In this document: piece after piece, positions 43,133 to 51,590 of the stretch
How the letters are laid out: each line of letters starts with the position of its first letter
How positions within the stretch are numbered: position 1 is the first letter of the stretch
NCBI RefSeq assembly: GCF_003387155.1
Contig: NZ_QUMT01000003.1
Coordinates: forward strand, 956,233-1,020,232
DNA length: 64,000 bases
Source of the DNA: Roseateles depolymerans
GTDB taxonomy: Bacteria; Pseudomonadota; Gammaproteobacteria; Burkholderiales; Burkholderiaceae_C
Reading direction: 5' to 3'
Translations under genes and position numbers: made by a program
Notes under the pieces: model-generated
What the model was told of the DNA's origin: nothing
Seen by the model: only the letters and a program-made list of their open reading frames with translations
The model's database searches: none

Positions 43133-45539
43133 TGAGCACCAGCCGCCCTTCGGTATGCGCGGCGACATCCTCCGGCGCCGTCCACTCCCGCCGGTACTGC
43201 CCGCGTGCGAGCAACTCGGCCTGGTCCGAGTAGTGCGAATCCGGCCACACGCCACTCTGGCCGACCGGATTCACCCCCAGCGTCTCCTGCGGCCGTGCGA
43301 AATCGATCAGCCGCCGCGTCGACGGCCCATACACCACCGACCACGGCGCATCCCCGCCCCGCTGCGCGAAGTTGTTGGGCACCTCATGGCCGCCGGGCAC
43401 CTGCAAGGGTCCGACGTTGAAGAGCAGATCCAGCGGCTTCTGCCGACCCAGCGGATGCTCATGCGTCAGGGTGTGCACCGTGCCCCAGCGCCAGGATTCG
43501 GTCTCCGGGCCCATCGTCTGGCGCAGATGCGCCAGCGCCGCTTTCCAGGCCTGGCGCACGATGTCCGCCTGGGTTTCGCGCTGCGGCGTGGCCCGGTTGT
43601 CCCACCACGGTGACGAGGCGTCCTGCACCAGTCGCGGCAGCGCATGGTCCAGCGCCCGGGTGCGGCGCAGGTTCTCGAACTGCGCGTCGCCCAGCTCGTC
43701 CTTCATCGTCGCCTTGAGCAGCTCCTGGACCAGTTGCACGAACAGCACCGGCGCCAGACCGTCGGTCCGATAGGCGCCGTTCCAGCGGGCCAGCGCCTCC
43801 ACCAGCGGCTGCTCCTCGCCGGACGCCGCCGCACGCAGCAGCGGGATCAGCGGTCGAAGCACCTTCTGGCCATAGTCCGTCTGGACGTCCAGCTGCAAGG
43901 CCTGGCTGTTGGCCAGGTCCCAGCGCTTGCCCTGGCTCAGCAGGCCGTCCAGTCGGCGGCCGCGCTCTTCCAGGTTGTAGTACCCCGGCACCGGCCGCAC
44001 GGCATCCGGCTGGAAATTCGCCGACACGATGTAGCCCCGCGCCGGATTTTCCTCATGCGGGTTGTCCTCGAACGGATGGAAGCCGAGCTTGTCGGCCTCG
44101 GTCGTGCCACCGTCCAGGATGAAGGTCGGGTTCACGCCGTCCGGGCGGATCGGCAACTTCGCGGCCGCCCACCAGCCGATGTCCCCGGTCGCATTGGCCC
44201 ACACGACGTTCAGGCCCGGGGCATGGATCAAGGACGCGGCTGAACGTGCCTTCTCCAGCGTGTCGGCCCGGTTGAGCCGGTAGAAGCCCTCCATCACCGG
44301 GTTCTCGGTCTCCAGGAAGGCCCACCACATGGCGATGGGACGGCTGCCCTTGTCGCCGGGAATCGCGTCGTTGACGATGGGGCCGTGCGGCGAGCGGCGC
44401 AGCGTGATCACCTGGTCGGGCTGGCCCTTGACCTTCAGCACCTCCTGCCGCGACGTCATCGCCACCCAGCGGCCGCCGGCCCAGACCTCGTTCGCATTGG
44501 CCGGGTTGACCTTCTCCGCCACGAAATCCACGTCGTCGTTCTGGAACATGGTGAGCGTCCAGCCGAAGCGCGCGTTGTGGCCCAGCAGCGCCATCGGCGT
44601 GAGCGCCAGATGGTGGCCGTACAGCTCGTACTGCGGGGTCTTGAGATGCGCCTCCCACCAGACCGCGGGCGCGGAATAGGCAATGTGCGGATCGCCGGCC
44701 AGCAGCGGCTTGCCGCTGGCAGTGCGGCTGCCCGACACCACCCAGGCATTGCTGCCTTCGAATTGCGGCACGCCGGCCAACTGGGCGGCCTGGTCGCTCA
44801 GGGCGGCCAGGCGGGTCATGGTGGCGGTCCAGTCCGGCGGCGGGGTTCGGCGGGCCACGGTCGGCTCGGCCGGCAAGGCCCCACCGGGTTTCCAGTCCAG
44901 CTCGAAGATGCGCAGGTAGTCCGGTCCGAGCTGGTCGCGGATGGTCGTCAGGGCCGGTTCCGTGCGGAAGGCTGCCGCGAAACTGTAGGCCAGGTAACCG
45001 GCCACGCTCAGCGTGTCGGCGATGGTGTAGGGGCGCTTGGGAATGCCCAGCACCTCGAATTCCAGCGGTGCGGGCCGGGTGGCCTGGTAGTGGTTGATGC
45101 CGTCCAGGTAGGCCTGCAGGGTCCGCATGGCGCCGGGCTGCGCCAGCGCGGCGGCGGTGACCTGGGCGGCCATGCGGTCGGCCCGCTCACGAATGCCGAG
45201 CGTGCGGAACAGCCGGTCGGTCTCGACCAGCTTGGGGCCCAGCACCTCGGCCAGCTCGCCGCGGGAGAGGCGGCGCAGCATCTCCATCTGGAACAGCCGG
45301 TCCTGCGCATGCAGGTAGCCCAGGGCCCGGTAGAGATCGTCCTCGTTGCCGGCCTCGATGTGGGGCACGCCCCAGTTGTCGTACTGGACCTGGACCGTCG
45401 CCTTGAGGCCGGGCAGTTGCAGTTCTCCGTCCCGGACCGGCTGCTTGCGCTGCAGGTGCCAGGTGGCACCGGCCGCCACCAGCGCGGACAGCACCGTCAC
45501 CGACACCGCGCCGCGGCGCAGCCAGGTCCCAACGGTCAT
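43125..45539 (-). CDS. Penicillin acylase family N-terminal nucleophile hydrolase
   Basis: An 804-aa periplasmic enzyme that should cut itself and hydrolyse amides such as acyl-homoserine lactones or beta-lactam side chains. The N-terminus is a membrane anchor or signal (VSVTVLSALVAAGATW). Alpha-subunit: WGVPHIEAGNEDDLYRALGYLHAQDRLFQMEMLRR. The self-cleavage site is EG-S263-NAWVVSG, so Ser263 becomes the beta-subunit nucleophile. Later ALTPMALLGHNARFGWTLT and HGPIVND fit the family. Its ATG overlaps the stop of the receiver gene upstream. Confidence 0.9.
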   Translation of the reverse strand: MTVGTWLRRGAVSVTVLSALVAAGATWHLQRKQPVRDGELQLPGLKATVQVQYDNWGVPHIEAGNEDDLYRALGYLHAQDRLFQMEMLRRLSRGELAEVLGPKLVETDRLFRTLGIRERADRMAAQVTAAALAQPGAMRTLQAYLDGINHYQATRPAPLEFEVLGIPKRPYTIADTLSVAGYLAYSFAAAFRTEPALTTIRDQLGPDYLRIFELDWKPGGALPAEPTVARRTPPPDWTATMTRLAALSDQAAQLAGVPQFEGSNAWVVSGSRTASGKPLLAGDPHIAYSAPAVWWEAHLKTPQYELYGHHLALTPMALLGHNARFGWTLTMFQNDDVDFVAEKVNPANANEVWAGGRWVAMTSRQEVLKVKGQPDQVITLRRSPHGPIVNDAIPGDKGSRPIAMWWAFLETENPVMEGFYRLNRADTLEKARSAASLIHAPGLNVVWANATGDIGWWAAAKLPIRPDGVNPTFILDGGTTEADKLGFHPFEDNPHEENPARGYIVSANFQPDAVRPVPGYYNLEERGRRLDGLLSQGKRWDLANSQALQLDVQTDYGQKVLRPLIPLLRAAASGEEQPLVEALARWNGAYRTDGLAPVLFVQLVQELLKATMKDELGDAQFENLRRTRALDHALPRLVQDASSPWWDNRATPQRETQADIVRQAWKAALAHLRQTMGPETESWRWGTVHTLTHEHPLGRQKPLDLLFNVGPLQVPGGHEVPNNFAQRGGDAPWSVVYGPSTRRLIDFARPQETLGVNPVGQSGVWPDSHYSDQAELLARGQYRREWTAPEDVAAHTEGRLVLRP

Positions 45540-46150
45540 GCCTGGACCCGCCGCATGGTGGACAGCGTGTCCACGCGCTTGAGCAGTTCGCGGTCGTTCC
45601 AGGGTTTGTGGAACATGCCGTACAGGCCCTGGATCTGATGCAGACGCGCATGCAGCTCCTCATGGCCGGTGATGGCGATGATGGGCAGGTCTTCGGTCTC
45701 CATGGAGCCCTGGACCGACTTGATCAGTTCGAAGCCATCCATGTTGGGCATTTCCAGGTCGGTCAGCAGCACGCCGAAGCGGGTCTTGCTCATCAGCTCC
45801 AGCGCTTCGGTGCCGTCCTTGGCCGTCTGGGCTTCATAGCCGGCATCGGTGAACAGCTTGAGCAGCTTGGCGCGCACCACGGCGGAATCGTCCACCAGCA
45901 GCAGCGGCAGGCGGTCGGCCGGATCGGTCGAGACCGGCACGGCGGCGGGACGCACCGGCGCCGCCGCACGCGGGGCCGCGGCAGGCGTGCGCATGCCGTC
46001 CGGGTGCGGGCGCACCGGCGGCGGGGGCACCCCCAGGTCGCGATGGTCACCGCGGCGGACGGTGATGATCCAGATCAGCACGGCCAGCGGCACCGCAATC
46101 AGCAAGGGCAACAGGAACGGCTGCAAATATTCGGGCAATTCAAACGGCAT
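45536..46150 (-). CDS. Membrane-anchored receiver-domain protein
   Basis: About 204 aa. One N-terminal membrane span (FLLPLLIAVPLAVLIWIITV), a Pro/Ala-rich linker of about 45 residues, then a CheY-like receiver: Asp87/Asp88 in LLVDDSA, phosphoacceptor Asp131 in LLTDLEMPNMDG, Thr in AITGHE and Lys in FHKPW. There is no output domain. The ATG at 46150 follows GGAGAG. It is coupled by ATGA to the acylase gene; no histidine kinase is nearby. Confidence 0.85.
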   Translation of the reverse strand: MPFELPEYLQPFLLPLLIAVPLAVLIWIITVRRGDHRDLGVPPPPVRPHPDGMRTPAAAPRAAAPVRPAAVPVSTDPADRLPLLLVDDSAVVRAKLLKLFTDAGYEAQTAKDGTEALELMSKTRFGVLLTDLEMPNMDGFELIKSVQGSMETEDLPIIAITGHEELHARLHQIQGLYGMFHKPWNDRELLKRVDTLSTMRRVQA

Positions 46151-46343
46151 GCGGCTCTCCACTCCGAACCCGGCAGGCTAGCATCCGCCAGGGACGCCAC
46201 TGTAGGGGAAAAGCCCGCTTGGCCGATGGTCGGCATGTGACAGCCGATAAGCAGAGCACAGCACCCTCATTCAAGGGGCTTGCCCTGTGGTGAGGCCGCA
46301 TCGGACTGCATCCATCTGCAACGCGCAGTTCGCAGTGTGAAAG

Positions 46344-47918
46344 TCACCAGCTCAACCGGGACAGGTCGTTGGCGAACAGCGGGGACCGTTTCCACACCCC
46401 CTTGAGCGGCGCCTTGGCCACGGTGATCCACTGCGGCTGGTAGAGGAACCCGGCCACCGCGTCCTGGGCCACCAGGCGCTGGGCGTCGGCAAACAGGCGC
46501 AGCCGCTCGGCGGGGTCGGCCGCGGATTGCATCCGCTGGTAGAGGGCATTGAACTCGGCGTTCTGGTAGCCCCAGTAGTAGCCCGGTCGGGCCAGGTTGC
46601 CGAAATCGTAGGGCTCGACGTGGGAGATTACCGTCAGGTCATAGGCCTTGTTGGTGTAGACGCCCGACAGCCACTGGGCCCATTCGACCTGCTCGATGCG
46701 CACCTTCAGCCCGACCTGGGCTAACTGCGCCACGATCAGCTCGCCTGCCTGACGGGCGTACGGCACCGGCGGCAGCTTCAGCGTCAGCGACAGGCCCACG
46801 GCCTTGGCTTCTTCCAGCAGCTTTCGCGCCGCGGCCGGGTTGTAGGCGTTGATGCCGGTGCAGTCCACATAACCGGGGGTGTCCGGGGTCACGTAGCTGC
46901 CGATGGGCACCCCGAAACCGTCCGCACTGGCCTGGATGATGGCCTGGCGGTCCAGCGCCATGACGATGGCGCGCCGCACCCGCACATCGCCCAGCGGCGC
47001 CCGCTGATGGTTGATGGCCAGGATGGTCTTGGCGCGCGACGACGAAGTGATGACCTGGAAACGCTGCGGCTGCGCCTTGAACTGGGACAAGGCCCGGGCG
47101 GCCGCCACGCGGGGGAAGCAGTCCACGTCCCCCGCCAGCAGGGCGGCCACCTGGGCGGCCGGCTCGCCGATGAAACGGAACACCACTCGCGGCACGCGGA
47201 TGGCGGCGGCGTCCCGATAGTCCGGCCAGGCGGTCAGGCTGAGGCTGGCGCCGCGCTGCCAGCGTTCCAGCCGGTACGGGCCGGTGCCCACCGGGGTCTG
47301 TGCATTGGTGGCGGCGCTGCGCGGCTCCACGATCACCGCCGTGGACTGGGCCAGCAGCGCAGGCAGGTCCGGTTCCGGCTGGCGCAGGGTCAGCATCACC
47401 GTCAGCGGGTCCGGGGTCTGGATGCTGGCGATGTTGGCAAAGACGCGGCGGTCCTTGTTGAGGCTGTTGTCGGCGGCGGCACGTTCGAAGCTGAAGCGCA
47501 CCGTGGCGGCGTTGAAGGGCTCGCCGTTGTGGAAACGGACATTGGGACGCAGCTGGAAGGTCCAGGTTTTCTGGTCCGGGCTGGACGTCCAGGCGGTGGC
47601 CAGGAGCGGCGTGGCGCTGCCGTCATCGGCCACCTTGGTCAGCGGCTCCAGGACGTTGTAGAGCACCACCTCGGCAATGGCGGAGGCGGCGCCGGTGGTG
47701 GGGTCCAGGCCGTTGGGTTCCAGGGTCATGCCCAGCACGACCGGGCGGCCTGCTGCACCGGTGGCGGCGGCCGTCCGGGCAGGCGACTGCGCGGCAGACT
47801 GGGCATGGGCGGAACTGGAAGCGGCAGCGGCAGCGGCCAGCAGTGCGGGGCTCAAGGCGCCACCGGCCATGCTGGCGGCGCCCAGGGTGAATCGACGTCG
47901 GTCCATGGGTCGCATCAT
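46344..47918 (-). CDS. Peptide ABC transporter substrate-binding protein (Tat-exported)
   Basis: A 524-aa SBP_bac_5 (DppA/OppA-like) protein. A twin-arginine signal (MDRRRFTLGAASMAGG) starts four codons in; the family motifs include LEPNGLDPTTGAASAIAEVVLYNVLEPL, WTFQLRPNVRFHNGEPFNAATVRFSFERA and VRRAIVMALDRQAII. The first ATG overlaps the upstream stop (ATGA). It is the last gene of a five-gene operon and should bind peptides or nickel-type ligands in the periplasm. Confidence 0.9.
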   Translation of the reverse strand: MMRPMDRRRFTLGAASMAGGALSPALLAAAAAASSSAHAQSAAQSPARTAAATGAAGRPVVLGMTLEPNGLDPTTGAASAIAEVVLYNVLEPLTKVADDGSATPLLATAWTSSPDQKTWTFQLRPNVRFHNGEPFNAATVRFSFERAAADNSLNKDRRVFANIASIQTPDPLTVMLTLRQPEPDLPALLAQSTAVIVEPRSAATNAQTPVGTGPYRLERWQRGASLSLTAWPDYRDAAAIRVPRVVFRFIGEPAAQVAALLAGDVDCFPRVAAARALSQFKAQPQRFQVITSSSRAKTILAINHQRAPLGDVRVRRAIVMALDRQAIIQASADGFGVPIGSYVTPDTPGYVDCTGINAYNPAAARKLLEEAKAVGLSLTLKLPPVPYARQAGELIVAQLAQVGLKVRIEQVEWAQWLSGVYTNKAYDLTVISHVEPYDFGNLARPGYYWGYQNAEFNALYQRMQSAADPAERLRLFADAQRLVAQDAVAGFLYQPQWITVAKAPLKGVWKRSPLFANDLSRLSW

Positions 47919-48697
47919 GCCAAAGCGGCCAGCAGCGCCTGGGTGTAGGCATGCCGGGGATCGCCCAGCACTTCGCGCGTGAGGCCCTGCTCCACCGCTT
48001 CACCGTGACGCAGCACCAGGGCGTGCTCGCACAGCAGCTCCACCGCAGGCAGGTCGTGGCTGACCAGCACCAGGCTGATGCCCTCGCGGCGCTGCAGGTC
48101 CCGCAGCAGATCGAGGATCTGGGCCTGCACCGACACATCCAGCGCGGACAGCGGTTCGTCCGCCACGATCAGCGACGGCCGGGTGACCAGCGCACGGGCA
48201 ATCGCCAGGCGCTGCCGCTGTCCGCCGGAGAACTGGTGGGGGAAGCGCTGGGCGGCATCGGGCTCCAGTTGGACGGCGGCGAGCACCTCCTTCAGACGCT
48301 GCTCGCGCTGGTCGGGTTCCAGGGGCAGCAGGTGCAGCGGTTCCGTGATGCTGCGGCCGACACGCCAGCGGGGATCCAGCGAGCTGTAGGGGTCCTGGAA
48401 CACCATCTGCACGCGGGCACGGCGGGCGCGCAGCTCGGCGGCGGGCAATGCATTCACGTCGTCGCCGGACCAGAGGACCTGGCCCTGGCTAGGGCGCTCC
48501 AGCGCCATCAGCAGACGCGCCAGCGTGCTCTTGCCCGCGCCGGATTCGCCGATGATGCCCAGCGATTCGCCAGCGGCCAGTTGGAGATGGATGCCGCGCA
48601 GGACCTCCCTGCCGTCATACCGCTGGGCGAGATGGTGGGCCGCCAGCAGCGGGGGCGGCAGCGGTCCGGGCGGTGTCGATGGCGTCGGCTGCGTCAT
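47915..48697 (-). CDS. Peptide ABC transporter ATPase (DppF/OppF-like)
   Basis: A 260-aa ATPase: Walker A GESGAGKSTLARLL, VQMVFQDPYSSLDPRW typical of OppF/DppF, signature FSGGQRQRLAIARAL, Walker B LIVADEPLSALD, switch VSHDL. The start at 48697 is set by the ATGA overlap with the preceding gene. The C-terminal iron-sulfur region seen in OppD/F is short here. Confidence 0.9.
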   Translation of the reverse strand: MTQPTPSTPPGPLPPPLLAAHHLAQRYDGREVLRGIHLQLAAGESLGIIGESGAGKSTLARLLMALERPSQGQVLWSGDDVNALPAAELRARRARVQMVFQDPYSSLDPRWRVGRSITEPLHLLPLEPDQREQRLKEVLAAVQLEPDAAQRFPHQFSGGQRQRLAIARALVTRPSLIVADEPLSALDVSVQAQILDLLRDLQRREGISLVLVSHDLPAVELLCEHALVLRHGEAVEQGLTREVLGDPRHAYTQALLAALA

Positions 48698-49659
48698 TCG
48701 GTGACCTCCCAGCAGGCCAGGCGGCCGGTCCACGGGGGCGCTTCGGCGGCGCATCGCGGCTGCGCCATCGGACAGCGCGGATGGAAGGGACACCCCGGCC
48801 CCACCTGAGCCAGTGAAGGCACACCGCCGGGCAGCACCTGCAAGGGCTGGTCACGTCCGCCGCCCAGCCGAGGCCGCGCGGCCCACAGCGCGCGGGTGTA
48901 GGGATGACGCGGGCGCGTCAGCATCTCGGCAGCCGGGCCCTGCTCCATCAACCGTCCGCCATACATCACCGCCAGCCGCTGCACCCGGCGTGCGGTCAAT
49001 GCGAGATCGTGGGAGATGAGCAGCAGCCCCATGCCTCGTTCCTTCACCAGGGCGTCGAGCAGGTCGAGGATCTGGACGCGCAGCACCGCATCCAGCGCGG
49101 TGGTGGGCTCGTCGGCAATCAGCAGGTCCGGATCACCGGCCAGCGCCATCGCGATCAGCGCGCGTTGCCGCTGCCCGCCGGAGAGCTGATGGGGATAGGC
49201 CTGGGCCTGCGTGGGCGCCAGGCCCACCCGGGCGAGTTGCGCCAGAGCCCGGTCGCGGGCGCTGGCCCGGTCCGGCGCGAGCCGGTGCAGGACGATCGGC
49301 TCCATCACCTGGGCCAGGATCTTCTGCAGGGGATTCAGCGCGGTCAGCGGCTCCTGGAACACCATCGCCACGCGGCGTCCGCGCCAGTGGCCCCAGTCGT
49401 TTTCATCCAGGTCCAGCAGCGACTGCCCCTGCAGCGACACGTGTCCTTCCACCTGGGCACCGGGCGGCAGCAGCCCCATGAGCGTCAGCGCGGTCAGGGT
49501 CTTGCCGCTGCCGGATTCGCCGATCAGGGCGAGGCTTTCGCCGTGCGCCAGACTCAGGTCCAGATGGCGAAGGGCCTGGAGCCGGGAGCCCTTGGGACCG
49601 GGGAGTGACACGCTCAGGCCGCGTACGTCCAGGAGCGGTGGGGAAGGAGGCTGGCTCAT
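48694..49659 (-). CDS. Peptide ABC transporter ATPase (DppD/OppD-like)
   Basis: A 321-aa ATPase with Walker A GESGSGKTLTALTLMG, VAMVFQEPLTALNP, signature LSGGQRQRALIAMAL, Walker B LLIADEPTTALD and switch ISHDL. The C-terminal part has CPFHPRCPMAQPRCAAEAPPW, the conserved cysteine cluster of OppD/DppD. ATGA overlaps on both ends. Confidence 0.9.
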   Translation of the reverse strand: MSQPPSPPLLDVRGLSVSLPGPKGSRLQALRHLDLSLAHGESLALIGESGSGKTLTALTLMGLLPPGAQVEGHVSLQGQSLLDLDENDWGHWRGRRVAMVFQEPLTALNPLQKILAQVMEPIVLHRLAPDRASARDRALAQLARVGLAPTQAQAYPHQLSGGQRQRALIAMALAGDPDLLIADEPTTALDAVLRVQILDLLDALVKERGMGLLLISHDLALTARRVQRLAVMYGGRLMEQGPAAEMLTRPRHPYTRALWAARPRLGGGRDQPLQVLPGGVPSLAQVGPGCPFHPRCPMAQPRCAAEAPPWTGRLACWEVTE

Positions 49660-50465
49660 CGCGGCTCCCCTTTGGGATCCAGCCAGTCGCGCAGGCCGTC
49701 GCCCAGCAGATTCAGGCCCAGCACCGCCAGCGTGATGGCCACGCCCGGCGCAATTGCCAACTGGGGCGCCTCGAACATCAAGGTCTGCGCCTCAGCCAGG
49801 AGCCGGCCCCAGCTCGCCAGCGGTGGCTGTGCGCCCAGGCCCAGATAAGAAAGCCCCGCTTCGGCCAGCACCGCCAGCGCAAACTGCGTCGTGCCCTGCA
49901 CGATGAGCAGCGGCGTGAGCTGCGGCAGCACATGGGCCTGCGTGATGCGCCACGGCCCCAGGCCCGCCACGCGCGCCGCCTGCACGAAGTCGCGCGACCA
50001 CCAGCTCTTGGCGCTGCCGTTGACCAGTCGCGCGAAGCTGGGCACGGCATGCAGGCCGATGGCCACCATGGCGATCACCAGCCCCGGCCCCAAAGCCGCC
50101 GCCAGCACGATGGCCAGCAGCAGCGCGGGGAACGCAAAACCCAGATCGCACGCCCGCAGGATGACCGTCTCCACCCAGCCCCGGCAGGCGGCGGCCACCA
50201 GACCCAGCACCGTCCCTCCCACCAGACCCAGCCCGACGGCCACCAGCCCCACCAGCCAGACGCTCTGCGCGCCGACCATCAGCCGGCTGAGCTGGTCCCG
50301 GCCCAGTTGGTCACAGCCCAGCCAATGGGTGGCGCTGGGACCGGCCAGACGCTGGCTCATGTCGATCGCATCGGGCGGGTGCGGCGTCCAGAACAGCGAC
50401 AGCGCGGCCACCGCCAGCATCAGCAGGGTCAGGCCCAGACCCAGGGTCAGACGAAGGCGGCTCAT
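49656..50465 (-). CDS. Peptide ABC transporter permease (DppC-like)
   Basis: A 269-aa permease, N-terminal span LTLGLGLTLLMLAVAALSLFW, then HWLGCDQLGRDQLSRLMVGAQ, a motif of DppC-type proteins, and the EAA loop FVQAARVAGLGPWRITQAHVLP. The start at 50465 overlaps the stop of the DppB-like gene by ATGA. Confidence 0.9.
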   Translation of the reverse strand: MSRLRLTLGLGLTLLMLAVAALSLFWTPHPPDAIDMSQRLAGPSATHWLGCDQLGRDQLSRLMVGAQSVWLVGLVAVGLGLVGGTVLGLVAAACRGWVETVILRACDLGFAFPALLLAIVLAAALGPGLVIAMVAIGLHAVPSFARLVNGSAKSWWSRDFVQAARVAGLGPWRITQAHVLPQLTPLLIVQGTTQFALAVLAEAGLSYLGLGAQPPLASWGRLLAEAQTLMFEAPQLAIAPGVAITLAVLGLNLLGDGLRDWLDPKGEPR

Positions 50466-51442
50466 GCGGCGGTCCGGGTGCGCAGGCGCGGGTCGATCCA
50501 GCCGTGCAGCAGATCCACCGCCAGGTTGAGGACCAGCACCAGGGTGGTCAGCAGCATGACGCCATTGCGCACCACCACCAGGTCGCGGTTGGCAATCGCC
50601 TTGGCGAGCAGCTGACCCAGGCCCGGCAGCGTGAAGACGTTTTCGATGACGATGGCACCGGCCAGGAGGTTGGTGAACTGAAGCCCCCCCAGCGTGACCA
50701 GCGGAATGGCTGCGTGACGCAGCCCATGCCGCCACAGCGCCGCGCGGCGACTCAGGCCTTTGGCCCGGGCGCTGCGCATGAAGTCTTCCTGGGCCACTTC
50801 CAGCAGGGCCGAACGGGCGATGCGAGCAAGGATGGCCGCCTGCACCAGCGCCAGCGACAGGGCCGGCAACAGCAGCGCCTGCAGACCAGGCCACAAGCCG
50901 CCGCCCAGTTCGGCGCTCCAGCCGGGAAACCCGCCAGCGGCCAGCAGTTGCCACTTCACCGCAAACAGCAGCACCAGCAGCATGCCCAGCCAGAAGCTGG
51001 GAACGGCCAACCCGAGCTGGGTGACCGCCATGACCAGTTGGTCGCCCCAGCGGCCGTGCTGGCTGGCAGCCCACCAGCCGGCGACCAGGGCCAGCACGAC
51101 GGTCAAGGCCATGGCCAACGCCGACAGCGGCAGGGTGACGGCCAGACGTTCGAAGAGAAGGGATGCAACGGGTGTGCCGTCGTAGGCGGAGGACACGCCC
51201 ATGTCGCCGCGTGCCAGGCCGCTGAGCCAATGCCCATATCGCACCCAGGCGGGCTGGTCCAGGCCCAGTTGGCGCTCCAGTTCGGCGACTGCCTCCGGCG
51301 CCGCGTCAGGGCCGAGGGCCAACTGGGCCGCGTTGCCGGGCAGCCAGTCCAGCGCCACAAAGATCAGCGCCGAGGCGGCCAGCAGTGTGGTCAGGAGCAG
51401 GGCCAAGCGCTTGGAGAGGTACACCATCGCGGGGCGGATCAT
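50462..51442 (-). CDS. Peptide ABC transporter permease (DppB-like)
   Basis: A permease of about 326 aa with six spans, beginning LALLLTTLLAASALIFVALDWLPG, the usual DppB N-terminus, with EAA loop FMRSARAKGLSRRAALWRHGLRHA and the FTNLLAGAIVIENVFTLPGLG motif. ATG at 51442 or at 51427 could start it; neither has a good ribosome site. First gene of the peptide importer operon, divergent from the HipA-like gene. Confidence 0.88.
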   Translation of the reverse strand: MIRPAMVYLSKRLALLLTTLLAASALIFVALDWLPGNAAQLALGPDAAPEAVAELERQLGLDQPAWVRYGHWLSGLARGDMGVSSAYDGTPVASLLFERLAVTLPLSALAMALTVVLALVAGWWAASQHGRWGDQLVMAVTQLGLAVPSFWLGMLLVLLFAVKWQLLAAGGFPGWSAELGGGLWPGLQALLLPALSLALVQAAILARIARSALLEVAQEDFMRSARAKGLSRRAALWRHGLRHAAIPLVTLGGLQFTNLLAGAIVIENVFTLPGLGQLLAKAIANRDLVVVRNGVMLLTTLVLVLNLAVDLLHGWIDPRLRTRTAA

Positions 51443-51500
51443 AGGGGCGTGCGGGAAATTCCAAGATCTGAGCCGGCGACCGACAGCGCTCAAGTCAGGA

Positions 51501-51590
51501 GAATCGTTTCATGAATCGTTTCATTGCAGTCCACATTTTGCCGAAATCATGTTTAAATTCAATCTGTTAAAGCAGCGCGGATCGTTTCAT
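51501..51590. promoter_or_regulatory. Three ATCGTTTCAT repeats upstream of and into the HipA-like gene
   Basis: GAATCGTTTCAT occurs twice back to back (51501-51512 and 51513-51524), and ATCGTTTCAT occurs again at 51581-51590, where its last two bases are the start of the ATG. The region between is AT-rich (TTTAAATTCAATCTGTTAAA), suiting a promoter. The likely reader is the HTH of the HipA-like protein itself (self-control), or the divergent importer operon. Confidence 0.6.
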
